Positions 8,751 through 17,556 of a stretch of DNA of 64,000 nt are shown here, in pieces (the stretch's first letter is position 1; every line of letters starts with the position of its first letter). The stretch spans positions 682,001-746,000 of the forward strand of contig NZ_LT906447.1 in assembly GCF_900186985.1 (NCBI RefSeq). Reading direction: 5' to 3'. The DNA is from Staphylococcus piscifermentans (GTDB taxonomy: Bacteria; Bacillota; Bacilli; Staphylococcales; Staphylococcaceae). The notes under the pieces are model-generated. The model worked only from the letters and a program-made list of their open reading frames with translations, made no database searches and had not been told where the DNA came from. The translations under genes were made by a program, and so were the position numbers.

Positions 8751-10115
8751 TTATTTGAAAATGTAGGGCGAAGCATCATATGGAGTATATGGCTTCCAAC
8801 TGCACTCTCCGCTTCTAATAAATTTGCCTACGGTTTCTTGCATCTCATTTTCCAGTTCGAACGTTTCTCCATCAGCAGGTGCACCATGTGCTGATAAAAT
8901 ATCGAGATGCCCGAGCCAGAAAATGACATCAAGAATATGGTAGGGCGATTTGAAATCTTTAGATGCGGGATTAGACCAATCAAAGCGATATAGCCATTTA
9001 TTTGAACCTGAATAGTGATTCAACCAATCGAGCAAGGGTTGTTTAAAATAATACTCTGTAATTGCTGCGGCTTGTCCGTCATGCTTTTTAATGTTGAACA
9101 GTTGTGTATCAATATTGATATCATTGAATTCTGCAACTTCTATAAAACGTTTAGGCTTAAGTTTATGAAATCTGCCGCGGATATAAATATCGCCTTCGCT
9201 AGCCGTATAGCCCGCTAAGACAGGTTTGTCACCAAGAATGCTTTCTGACATCGTGTCAGGGGTGAAAATAGGACGATAGAAAAGTTGAAGTCCCTTCGAA
9301 GGTTTGCGTTCTTCCAAATCTTTATCCATTATTTTCATCATTTGTGGTGTCGTTAAAGTTTCAAATGATTGATTATATTGCAACATTGTCATCATTTTGA
9401 AAAGATAGGCGTTGACTCTGCTGTTTTCAATTGAATCAAAATTGAGGGTGCCGCTGCTTAAAATAACTTTATGGAAAAGGTGTTCGGCTTCATTGAGATG
9501 CATTAAAGCTTGAATACTCATCGCACCCGCAGATTGCCCCATTAAAGTGACATTATCTTTATCGCCGTCAAAATCTGGGATAAAGTATTGTACCCATTTA
9601 AGTACAGCAAGCTGATCAGAAAGCCCACAATTCATATCATAATCTTCGTTAAGTAAGTGCCAGTTTGTAAAACCTAATGCGCCAAGACGATAATTGAATG
9701 TAATTACAATAGCATGTGCAGTTTTAGCAAGGTGTTGCGGTTGATATAACTCAGCAGACCCATGACCATTTAGGAAGCCGCCGCCATAAAACCAGATGAT
9801 GACAGGAAGTGGTTTGTCGCTGTCTGTATGCTGAGGTTTCCAAACATTTAAATAAAGACAGTCTTCGCTTTGTTCGAAATCTTGGTCATGTGTAGAAAAG
9901 AAAGTTTCAAGTTTATTGTAAGGTTGAAGAGGAATGGGGCCGAATGAAGTTGCATCTAAGTTGTTGTTATCCCAATGTGTTTTCAACGCTGCATGTTTGA
10001 AGCGGTACGTATCGATTGGCGGTTCGGCATAAGGAATACCGTAATATACTTCTAATTGATTATCCACTTGTCCTGTAATCGTGCCGGCTTTAGTTTCTCG
10101 TGTAATTGTCTCCAT
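8751..10115 (-). CDS. Type-B carboxylesterase (para-nitrobenzyl esterase-like)
   Basis: A 454-residue alpha/beta-hydrolase of the carboxylesterase/cholinesterase family with no signal peptide. Seen: GIPYAEPP near the N-terminus, the SEDCLYLNVWKP block at about 83-93, the oxyanion-hole segment FYGGGFLNGH, and the nucleophile elbow GQSAGAMS with Ser195. ATG 10115 (METITRETKAG) is the likely start because AAAGGGGC lies 8 nt upstream; ATG 10121 is too close to it. Longer frames upstream run into repeat cluster B. The physiological ester is unknown. Confidence 0.85.
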   Translation of the reverse strand: METITRETKAGTITGQVDNQLEVYYGIPYAEPPIDTYRFKHAALKTHWDNNNLDATSFGPIPLQPYNKLETFFSTHDQDFEQSEDCLYLNVWKPQHTDSDKPLPVIIWFYGGGFLNGHGSAELYQPQHLAKTAHAIVITFNYRLGALGFTNWHLLNEDYDMNCGLSDQLAVLKWVQYFIPDFDGDKDNVTLMGQSAGAMSIQALMHLNEAEHLFHKVILSSGTLNFDSIENSRVNAYLFKMMTMLQYNQSFETLTTPQMMKIMDKDLEERKPSKGLQLFYRPIFTPDTMSESILGDKPVLAGYTASEGDIYIRGRFHKLKPKRFIEVAEFNDINIDTQLFNIKKHDGQAAAITEYYFKQPLLDWLNHYSGSNKWLYRFDWSNPASKDFKSPYHILDVIFWLGHLDILSAHGAPADGETFELENEMQETVGKFIRSGECSWKPYTPYDASPYIFK

Positions 10116-10197
10116 CTGCATTGCCCCTTTCAATTTTAAATATAGAGGAGCTGTGCGGTTGATGCAAATACTTGTAAAAAAAGAGGGTGAGATGGGA

Positions 10198-10450
10198 AAA
10201 GTGTATAGGCTGAGAGGGCGAGCCTCGACACTTTGGGCAGAAACTGTATAGGCTGAGAATGCGAGCCTCGACACTTTGGGCAGAAACTGTATAGGCTGAG
10301 AATGCGCGCCTATACACTTAGGGCAGAAACTGTATAGGCGGGAAACGTGCGCCTCGACACTTAGGGCGGAAACTGTATAGGCGGGAAACGTGCGCCTCTA
10401 CACTTAGGGCAGAAACTGTATAGGCGGGAAACGTGCGCCTATACACTTTA
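10198..10450. repeat. Repeat cluster B, 43-bp palindromic units
   Basis: Six units. aaac positions 10241, 10284, 10327, 10370 and 10413 give exactly 43 bp each time, preceded by a half unit at 10198. Left arm tgtataggc; right arm gcctatacac, gcctctacac or gcctcgacac. Two core types occur in blocks: tgagaatgcga in the first units and gggaaacgtgc in the last three. Confidence 0.9.
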
Positions 10451-10462
10451 GCTCTAACCCTA

Positions 10463-10506
10463 GAAAAAAGAAGAAGCGAGACATTATTTCTGTCTCACTC
10501 CTTCTA
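10463..10506 (-). terminator. Terminator of the amino acid permease
   Basis: Hairpin with arms agaagcgagaca and tgtctcactccttct (imperfect). On the minus strand it is followed by a T-rich tract (complement of agaaaaaag). Confidence 0.7.
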
Positions 10507-10516
10507 AAATACTGCT

Positions 10517-12181
10517 TTATTTAGTTTGCGTTGTATCATTATCAGCAGTCTGATCTGATTCATTATCCAAACGTTCTGTCATATCTTTGTTCATTTTAGT
10601 ATTAATGCGTTTGGCACGTCTGAAATAAATACTTTCAAAGTAGCTGGTTGTACCAAGTTTATAGAATACTAAAGCCACGATTGTAATCACAAGGAAGTCA
10701 TATGGATAATGAATTAAATTGATACCGTTGAATTCTTTACTGCCGATAAATGAAAGTAGTGCAAGAATTAAGAGATAAATGATAATCCATAAACTGCCGC
10801 CGATTTGTTTTTTCGTATTCTTCCAATTCATTTTATATTCATAGAAGAAATAAATCGGCAAGCCTAAAATAATAATTAAAATGACTTCTGCAGTCGTCGG
10901 CCACATTGCCCAATAAATAGCTAGTGAAGCAAGGACAAATGACAGTGGCGCCATGACTTTCAAAAGATTAGCTCTGAAAGGACGATGCATACTCGGTGCC
11001 ATTTTTCTAAGAGCAATAACAGTCGTCGGACCTGTTAAGTATGCTACCAGTGTCGCTGTTGAAATAACGCTGGCCAATGTTCCCCATGAGCGGAAGATTG
11101 AAACCATGACCATACTGATAATCGCGTTAAAGATAATAGCCACACGCGGAATGTTATAGGTTTCATTGATTTTACCTAAGAATTTCGGAATATGGCCATT
11201 TTTTTCCATCGCGCGCAAGACACGACCAGTGACGGCTACGAAGGAAACACCTGTACCAAATGGAGAAACGACTGCTTCGATATACAAGAGAATAGCTAAC
11301 CAGTTCAAGTTTAACAGAATCGCCATATCTGCGAATGGAGAGTTGAATTGAATACCATTCCATCCGTGTTTGGCCAGCATTCCTTCAGGCATAGAACCTA
11401 TGAAGATCACTTGCAAGACTACGTACAAAGTTGCAGCTAAAGTTAAGCTGATGACAATGCCTCGTCCGATATTTTTTTCAGGACGTTGAATTTCAGAACC
11501 CATATTAATAATCGTTTGGAAAGCATTGAATGAAAAGATGATACCTGAAGTTGTGGTAGCCGCAAAGATCGGTGCACTGCCATATGGCATGAAACTATTC
11601 AAACTATGTCCGTAGTTGCCAGGGTGAAATCCTGAAACTGCTAATAATATGATAGTTAAAGTCGGAACACCTAATTTGAAAAATGAAATCAGGCTTGTGA
11701 AAGAAGTTAATAATTTCACTGACCAGTAATTGAGTAGAGAGAAGATAATGATGATGACAAAAACAGCGAATAATCCAATTGTGCTGATTGTACCATTATG
11801 CATTAATTTTCCCATGAATTTCGCCCAATCCCAAGGCCATGAACTCATATATTGGACTGCTGATACAGCTTCAATCGGGATGATCGTAACGAGTGAAACC
11901 CAGTTAGCCCATGAAGCAATAAATCCGAGTAAAGACCCATGCGTATATTGAGCGTAGTTGCTCATGCCGCCTGATTGCGGAAACATGGTGCCGATTTCTA
12001 TATAGTTATAGGCAATTGTTCCTATGACTATAAAGCCGATAATCCAAGAAATGATTGCTGCCGGACCTGCGACAGATGAAGCTTCCCAAGCACCGAAGAG
12101 CCAGCCTGAACCAATAAGCGATCCAAGTCCCAGCAAAATAAGTTGGGAAAGATTTATTTTACTACTATGATTATTTTCCAT
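10517..12181 (-). CDS. APC family amino acid permease
   Basis: A 554-residue integral membrane protein of the APC superfamily with about 12 helices and a charged C-tail. The first helix carries LGLGSLIGSGWLFGAWEASS, the family's unwound substrate-binding segment, and residues near 68 read MFPQSGGMSNYAQYTHGS. It resembles the YveA/AspT-like aspartate:proton symporter group, but the substrate is not certain. Start ATG 12181 follows TTAGGAG by 7 nt; an in-frame ATG at 12208 lacks a ribosome site. Monocistronic. Confidence 0.8.
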   Translation of the reverse strand: MENNHSSKINLSQLILLGLGSLIGSGWLFGAWEASSVAGPAAIISWIIGFIVIGTIAYNYIEIGTMFPQSGGMSNYAQYTHGSLLGFIASWANWVSLVTIIPIEAVSAVQYMSSWPWDWAKFMGKLMHNGTISTIGLFAVFVIIIIFSLLNYWSVKLLTSFTSLISFFKLGVPTLTIILLAVSGFHPGNYGHSLNSFMPYGSAPIFAATTTSGIIFSFNAFQTIINMGSEIQRPEKNIGRGIVISLTLAATLYVVLQVIFIGSMPEGMLAKHGWNGIQFNSPFADMAILLNLNWLAILLYIEAVVSPFGTGVSFVAVTGRVLRAMEKNGHIPKFLGKINETYNIPRVAIIFNAIISMVMVSIFRSWGTLASVISTATLVAYLTGPTTVIALRKMAPSMHRPFRANLLKVMAPLSFVLASLAIYWAMWPTTAEVILIIILGLPIYFFYEYKMNWKNTKKQIGGSLWIIIYLLILALLSFIGSKEFNGINLIHYPYDFLVITIVALVFYKLGTTSYFESIYFRRAKRINTKMNKDMTERLDNESDQTADNDTTQTK

Positions 12182-12684
12182 CGAAAGTCTCCTAATATTT
12201 GCGAACATACAGTAATTTCTACATGCTGCGTTGTATAATTTTAAAAAGTGACACGCGATTTTTGGATTTCATGAATGCATGATAAGATATTATACAAGTT
12301 AGACCTTTCAAGTCAAATTGAGTTGAATAGGCGGAATTTATTAATTAATATGTATGAATATACTCTATATAATACGATAATGAATATTAGGCCCTTGTTT
12401 ATGAGAGGGTTCGAAGTATTGCGTTCATTAAAGTAGAGAAGGATAAACTAGGTAATTTAAATATACATTTTTGAAAAGGAAAATTGATTAGACTTGGTGT
12501 TATTTTGAGTAGCTATGAAGCAAGAAACGGCAAGCGATTGCACTTATAAAAGGAGAACTTTCAAAAGAAATTTTAAAAGTTTCAATATAAACATTAAGTG
12601 TAATTTAAAAACGACGAAAAATGATATAATGTCTACATTGTGTGGTATATTACAATTGTACAAAACATGAAAAGGAGAATGGAG
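12182..12684. other. Divergent intergenic region, no gene seen
   Basis: About 500 AT-rich bases between divergently transcribed genes. It must contain both promoters. I see no small reading frame with a ribosome site, no hairpin with a T run and no recognised operator. Confidence 0.5.
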
Positions 12685-13281
12685 ATGACTGAAAAACGAA
12701 CAAATCCTAAGGCGGATGCATTTTTCCAAAGGGCGGGAGAATGGAAAGCTGAATATGAAGCATTAAGAAAAATTATTATGGAGCAGCCAGACTTAGTCGA
12801 GGATTACAAATGGATGAAACCTTGTTATACATACGAAGGTCATAATGTCGTGTTGATTCATGGCTTTAAAAATTATTGTGCATTGCTTTTTCATAAAGGA
12901 GCACTCTTATCGGATCCTAATCAAAAATTAGTACAACAAACTAAGAATGTGCAAGCTGCACGTCAGTTGCGTTTTACTTCCGTAGCGCAAATTATAGAAG
13001 AAGCGGACATGATTCGTGATTACGTTAAAGAAGCTGTTGCTGTGGAGCAATCTGGCAGAAAAGTAGAAATGAAAACGACGGACCAATACGATATGCCTGA
13101 AGAATTGAAAGAAGCATTGGAAGCGGATAAAGCGTTGGATGAAGCGTTTCATAATTTAACGCCAGGGCGCCAACGTCAATATATGTATACAATCGGGCAA
13201 GCGAAACGTGCTTCTACGCGACAAAATCGTGTGGATAAATATATTCCTTTAATTTTAAAAGGTAAGGGCTTGAATGATTAA
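12685..13281 (+). CDS. DUF1801/YdeI-like protein
   Basis: A 198-residue soluble protein. It has the DUF1801 core (WMKPCYTYEGHNVVLIHGFK, FHKGALLSDP) in the first half and a YdeI-type C-terminus with LTPGRQRQYMYTIGQAKRAS, followed by a basic tail. Function is unknown; the fold is related to iron-chaperone (frataxin-like) proteins. ATG 12685 follows AAAGGAG by 7 nt, better than the ATGs at 12667 and 12679. Own terminator, so monocistronic. Confidence 0.75.
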   Translation: MTEKRTNPKADAFFQRAGEWKAEYEALRKIIMEQPDLVEDYKWMKPCYTYEGHNVVLIHGFKNYCALLFHKGALLSDPNQKLVQQTKNVQAARQLRFTSVAQIIEEADMIRDYVKEAVAVEQSGRKVEMKTTDQYDMPEELKEALEADKALDEAFHNLTPGRQRQYMYTIGQAKRASTRQNRVDKYIPLILKGKGLND

Positions 13282-13285
13282 GTAA

Positions 13286-13312
13286 GAAAAAACCGCTGCG
13301 GCGGTTTTTTTC
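13286..13312 (+). terminator. Terminator of the DUF1801 gene
   Basis: Short GC-rich hairpin aaccgctgcggcggtt followed by a long T run. Confidence 0.85.
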
Positions 13313-13514
13313 TTCATAAAATCCGAACATTACTCAAGAAACACACTTTAATTATTATTTCTCCTTCTATCTCTCATGAGAACGTTTGCACTCGCATGTT
13401 CACACAATTCACACAAGTGGTACCTCATTAATTGTCAAAACTCTGAATAAGTACATTTTAAATGCAGTTTTCATTGATTATCCGTCATTTATCGTATTTT
13501 ATATGCTATAATTA

Positions 13515-13740
13515 GAGAGTAATCTACTGAAAGAGTAGGACACATGTACATCAAAGATTATATTGAAAGTTTAAATAGACAACAGCGTAATAGTTGTTGT
13601 TGTGTCATAGCGATTTGAGAAAAGTGAACTCCTTTGGTAAGTGAGTTTGTTTTGTCGATAGTCTAACAAGAGTCATTTGCGACTTTGTTCTGGAGCTTAC
13701 CCGTAAGTTAATGAAACATTGAGGCAAATGCTTTTTTTAT
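13515..13740 (+). ncRNA. Candidate leader or small RNA upstream of opuC
   Basis: An extended -10 (tgctataat, 13503-13511) predicts a transcript starting near 13518. It contains a 24-codon reading frame, a hairpin gacaaca/tgttgtgtc around the Cys codons, a small hairpin gctta-cccg-taagt (13695-13709), and the pairing catttgc (13674-13680) with gcaaatg (13724-13730) directly before ctttttttatt. This arrangement looks like a leader peptide with an attenuator or a stand-alone RNA of about 220 nt. It matches no RNA family I can name. The first gene after it, opuCA, begins 230 bp past the T run. Confidence 0.4.
13544..13618 (+). CDS. Candidate 24-aa leader peptide with Cys-Cys-Cys
   Basis: Short frame beginning MYIKDYIESLNRQQRNS and continuing with three consecutive Cys codons (tgt tgt tgt, residues 18-20), then four residues and a stop. 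The ribosome site is modest (aagagtagga, 3-9 nt before the ATG). Three identical codons of a scarce amino acid just before a hairpin and a T run are the hallmark of ribosome-mediated attenuation. Cysteine as the signal is inference; chance cannot be excluded for such a short frame. Confidence 0.35.
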   Translation: MYIKDYIESLNRQQRNSCCCVIAI

Positions 13741-13971
13741 TGTGTAGGGAAGAGAAGCAATACTGTGCGTTTCCATTCTGTATATGCAAGTTACATTCAA
13801 TAAATCTATATCATTACATCGAAACGCGCTCTATCCGCGCGCTGCCCCGAATTACTATTCATCCCACATTAAAAGGCGCTCTTCTCGCCACTCAGCTCTC
13901 CAAAGGTTTCTTTTCCCAAATCAGCTGTTCTTATCTTTGAATTGAATTTAATAGAGAAAGGAATTAAATGC

Positions 13972-15255
13972 ATGCTTAGTATTAAAAATTTAACTAAGGT
14001 TTATTCTGGCGGCAAGAAGGCCGTGGATGATATTTCGTTGGACGTGCAATCGGGTGAGTTTGTCGCGTTTATCGGCACGAGCGGCAGTGGTAAGACGACT
14101 GCGCTGCGTATGATCAACCGAATGATTGAGGCGACGAGCGGTCAGATTACGATTGACGGCAAGGATGTCAGAAAGATGAATGCGGTGGAATTGCGTCGCA
14201 GTATCGGCTATGTGATTCAACAGATTGGTTTGATGCCGCATATGACGATTAAGGAAAATATTGTATTGGTACCGAAATTATTGAAATGGTCTCAAGAGAA
14301 GAAGGATCAAAAGGCGCGTGAATTGATTAAGTTAGTGGATTTGCCTGAAGAATATTTGGACCGTTATCCGTCTGAATTATCTGGCGGGCAACAACAACGG
14401 ATTGGTGTGGTACGTGCTTTGGCAGCGGAACAAGATATCATCTTGATGGATGAGCCGTTTGGTGCCTTGGACCCGATTACGCGTGATACATTGCAGGATT
14501 TAGTGAAAGAGTTGCAACAAAAGTTAGGGAAAACGTTCATCTTTGTCACACACGATATGGACGAAGCCATCAAGTTGGCAGATAGAATTTGTATCATGTC
14601 GAAAGGTAAAGTCGTCCAATTTGATACACCGGACAATATCCTGCGCCATCCAGCGAATGATTTCGTACGCGATTTTATTGGTCAGAACCGCTTGATTCAA
14701 GATCGTCCGAATATGCGTACTGTACAAGATGCAATGATTACGCCAATTACGGTGGGAGCGAACGAATCCTTGAATACAGCCGTCGATATTATGCGTCGCC
14801 ATCGTATTGACACCATTTTCGTCGTGAATAACCAAAACAAATTCCTCGGCTATTTAGATATTGAAGACATCAACCAAGGATTGCGTGCTGGCAAGGAATT
14901 GATAGATACTATGCAGCGTGATATTTACCGCGTGAACATCAATTCCAAATTGCAAGATTCCGTGCGTACCATTCTTAAGCGTAACGTCCGCAACGTCCCT
15001 GTTGTGAACGACAACGATACGCTGGTGGGTTTGATTACCCGTGCGAATCTGGTAGATATCGTCTACGACAGTATTTGGGGCGAAGGTGCAGAAGACGCGC
15101 AGTTCGCTGCTGAAAAGAAAGAAGCGGAAGAGTCGGATGGCCGTGAGAGAGCGGACGCATCTACTAAAGCAGCTGCGGTTGAAGATGCGGAGAACGCACC
15201 AGCTGAGGAACGGATGCGTCATGACCATAAGTCAGACTCAGGAGTTGAACGCTGA
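13972..15255 (+). CDS. opuCA: Glycine betaine/carnitine ABC transporter ATPase OpuCA
   Basis: A 427-residue ATPase of the OpuC osmoprotectant importer. Walker A GTSGSGKTT (about 34-42), signature LSGGQQQR, and Walker B IILMDEPFGALDP are intact. Two CBS domains follow (about 250-375), as in family members that sense ionic strength or c-di-AMP; the last 50 residues are a charged, low-complexity tail. ATG 13972 follows AGAAAGGA by 9 nt. The stop overlaps the opuCB start by one base. First gene of opuCABCD. Confidence 0.95.
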   Translation: MLSIKNLTKVYSGGKKAVDDISLDVQSGEFVAFIGTSGSGKTTALRMINRMIEATSGQITIDGKDVRKMNAVELRRSIGYVIQQIGLMPHMTIKENIVLVPKLLKWSQEKKDQKARELIKLVDLPEEYLDRYPSELSGGQQQRIGVVRALAAEQDIILMDEPFGALDPITRDTLQDLVKELQQKLGKTFIFVTHDMDEAIKLADRICIMSKGKVVQFDTPDNILRHPANDFVRDFIGQNRLIQDRPNMRTVQDAMITPITVGANESLNTAVDIMRRHRIDTIFVVNNQNKFLGYLDIEDINQGLRAGKELIDTMQRDIYRVNINSKLQDSVRTILKRNVRNVPVVNDNDTLVGLITRANLVDIVYDSIWGEGAEDAQFAAEKKEAEESDGRERADASTKAAAVEDAENAPAEERMRHDHKSDSGVER

Positions 15256-15890
15256 TGAAAGCATTTTTAGAACAATATGGCGGTGAATTACTGCAGAAAA
15301 CTGGCGAACACTTCTATATTTCTATTATTGCGCTGCTGATCGCCATTGTGATTGCAGTACCGCTCGGCATATTATTATCGAAAACGAAGAAACTCGCAGG
15401 TGTCGTCTTGACAATTGCAGGCGTGCTGCAAACGATTCCGACACTTGCTGTCTTAGCGATTATGATTCCGATTTTCGGTGTCGGCAAAACACCGGCTATT
15501 ATTGCACTATTTATTTATGTGCTCCTGCCTATTTTGAATAATACGGTGTTAGGAGTGCAAAATATTAATCCGGAAATTCGACAAGCAGGCATCAGTATGG
15601 GCATGACGAAATTCCAATTGATGAAAGATGTGGAATTACCGTTAGCCTTGCCGTTAATACTCGGAGGCATCCGCTTATCTAGTGTGTATGTCATCAGCTG
15701 GGCTACTTTAGCCAGTTATGTCGGAGCAGGCGGTTTAGGTGACTTCGTCTTTAATGGATTGAATTTATACGACCCGTTGATGATTGTCAGTGCTGCGGTG
15801 CTCGTAACAGCTTTAGCATTAATTGTCGATTACTTATTGCGTGTAGTTGAAAAGTGGGCTGTTCCGAAAGGCTTGAAAATATCCAGATAA
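15255..15890 (+). CDS. opuCB: OpuC permease subunit OpuCB
   Basis: A 211-residue inner-membrane permease with about five or six helices. The EAA-type cytoplasmic loop EIRQAGISMGMTKFQLMKDV followed by ELPLALPLILGG (about 113-144) docks with OpuCA. Start overlaps the opuCA stop (tgatg). It pairs with OpuCD to form the membrane channel, and the OpuCC lipoprotein lies between the two genes. Confidence 0.93.
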   Translation: MKAFLEQYGGELLQKTGEHFYISIIALLIAIVIAVPLGILLSKTKKLAGVVLTIAGVLQTIPTLAVLAIMIPIFGVGKTPAIIALFIYVLLPILNNTVLGVQNINPEIRQAGISMGMTKFQLMKDVELPLALPLILGGIRLSSVYVISWATLASYVGAGGLGDFVFNGLNLYDPLMIVSAAVLVTALALIVDYLLRVVEKWAVPKGLKISR

Positions 15891-15908
15891 GGAGGACTTA
15901 GACATTTT

Positions 15909-16853
15909 ATGAAGACAATCAAATACTATTTGTTGCTGATGGCGGCATGTCTGGTGGTCCTGTCTGGATGCAGCTTGCCTGGACTGGGGGACAGCCGTTC
16001 CAATGATGATGTGAAAATTACTGCCTTAGCAACCAGTGAATCTCAAATTATGTCCCATATGGTGCGTTTGATGATCGAACATGACACGCATGGCAAAACT
16101 AAACCCACACTGTTAAATAACATGGGCTCAAGTACGATTCAACATAATGCGTTGGTCAATGGCGATGCGAATATTTCAGGTGTCCGCTATACTGGCACAG
16201 ATTTAGTCGGCGCTTTAAAAGAAGACCCGATTAAAAATCCGCAGAAAGCGTTAAAAGCGACGCAAGAAGGATTCCAACAGAAATTCCATCAGAAATTTTT
16301 CCCATCTTATGGATTTGATAATACTTATGCATTTATGGTGACGAAAGAAACTGCTGAGAAATATCATTTGGAAACCGTTTCCGATTTGAAAAAACACGAG
16401 AAAGAATTACGACTTGGCGTTGACAGTTCGTGGTTGAACCGTAAAGGTGATGGGTACCCAGGATTCAAGAAAGAATACGGTATCAGTTTTGATACTGTCC
16501 GCCCTATGCAAATCGGTTTAGTTTATGATGCATTGAATAATAAGAAATTAGATGTAGCGTTAGGTTACTCAACAGATGGGCGTATTGCCGCATATGACTT
16601 GAAGGTGTTGAAAGATGACAAACGCTTCTTCCCTCCATATGATGCAAGTCCAGTTGCGACCGATGCTTTATTGAAAAAACATCCAGAAATTAATCGTACT
16701 TTAGATAAAATGGCAGGTCAGATTTCAACGCAAGATATGCAGAAGTTGAATTATGAAGCGGATGGTAAAGGTAAAGAACCTGCTGTAGTAGCAGAAGAAT
16801 TCTTGAAAAAACATCATTACTTTGATGATGGTAAGAAAGGCGGGCAAAAATAA
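15909..16853 (+). CDS. opuCC: OpuC substrate-binding lipoprotein OpuCC
   Basis: A 314-residue lipoprotein. Signal peptide with lipobox VLSGC (C21), then an OpuAC-type ligand-binding domain. Aromatic residues of the type that cage trimethylammonium groups are present in the family, but I did not assign them here. It captures quaternary ammonium osmolytes on the outer membrane face and delivers them to OpuCB/OpuCD. A GGAGG ribosome site lies at about 15892. The stop overlaps the opuCD start by one base (taatg). Confidence 0.93.
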   Translation: MKTIKYYLLLMAACLVVLSGCSLPGLGDSRSNDDVKITALATSESQIMSHMVRLMIEHDTHGKTKPTLLNNMGSSTIQHNALVNGDANISGVRYTGTDLVGALKEDPIKNPQKALKATQEGFQQKFHQKFFPSYGFDNTYAFMVTKETAEKYHLETVSDLKKHEKELRLGVDSSWLNRKGDGYPGFKKEYGISFDTVRPMQIGLVYDALNNKKLDVALGYSTDGRIAAYDLKVLKDDKRFFPPYDASPVATDALLKKHPEINRTLDKMAGQISTQDMQKLNYEADGKGKEPAVVAEEFLKKHHYFDDGKKGGQK

Positions 16854-17536
16854 TGAAGGGCAATTTATTACAACAATTGATAGAGTATTATTCATTGAAT
16901 GCCGGCTATCTCTGGAGTTTATTTTTCCAACATTTATTAATGTCAGTATATGGCGTAGTATTTGCGGCGATTGTCGGAATTCCGATAGGGATCTTGATTT
17001 CGCGCTTTGGACGCATGTCTAAATTAGTGATTACCATTGCGAATATTATTCAAACTGTGCCAGTAATTGCAATGTTGGCAATCTTAATGCTGGTGATGGG
17101 TCTTGGACCGACAACTGTAGTGGTAACAGTATTTTTATATGCTTTGCTGCCGATTATCCAAAATACTTATTCTGGAATTACCGGTGTGGACGCCAATATT
17201 AAAGATGCGGGCAAAGGTATGGGCATGACCAAAAATCAAGTCTTGCGTATGATAGAGTTGCCGCTCGCATTATCAGTCATCATCGGTGGATTGCGCATTG
17301 CTTTAGTCGTGGCGGTCGGTGTTGTAGCGGTCGGATCCTTTATTGGGGCGCCGACATTGGGCGATATCATCATTCGCGGAACGAATGCCACAGACGGCAC
17401 GACATTTATCTTAGCAGGCGCTTTGCCGATTGCTTTAATTGCTGTCTTGATTGATGTACTCTTGAGATTATTAGAGAAACGTTTAGATCCTGTGAAAAAG
17501 AAAAAAGGACCGCAACCTCAAGGTATGGATATTTAA
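16853..17536 (+). CDS. opuCD: OpuC permease subunit OpuCD
   Basis: A 227-residue permease homologous to OpuCB, with the EAA loop DANIKDAGKGMGMTKNQVLR followed by MIELPLALSVIIGG. The C-terminal tail is Lys-rich (LDPVKKKKGPQPQG). Fourth gene of the opuC operon. The next gene, an esterase, starts only 21 bp downstream with no terminator between them, so it is probably read through. Confidence 0.93.
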   Translation: MKGNLLQQLIEYYSLNAGYLWSLFFQHLLMSVYGVVFAAIVGIPIGILISRFGRMSKLVITIANIIQTVPVIAMLAILMLVMGLGPTTVVVTVFLYALLPIIQNTYSGITGVDANIKDAGKGMGMTKNQVLRMIELPLALSVIIGGLRIALVVAVGVVAVGSFIGAPTLGDIIIRGTNATDGTTFILAGALPIALIAVLIDVLLRLLEKRLDPVKKKKGPQPQGMDI

Positions 17537-17556
17537 AGTAAGAGGAGTGATAGAAC

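Larger units (their letters stand above)
10116..10516. other. Intergenic: repeat cluster B and a terminator
   Basis: Between two minus-strand genes. It holds the second 43-bp repeat cluster and the terminator of the amino acid permease; no coding frame is supported. Confidence 0.6.

Noticed and set aside
13719..13940. 73-residue frame before opuCA
   Set aside because: It begins at a TTG inside the presumed T-run hairpin without ribosome site, its composition is irregular, and its 3' half is the C-rich leader.
16822..17022. Alternate-frame open stretches over opuCD, fetA, nar genes and others
   Set aside because: They lie inside well-conserved genes in other frames or on the opposite strand and lack ribosome sites.
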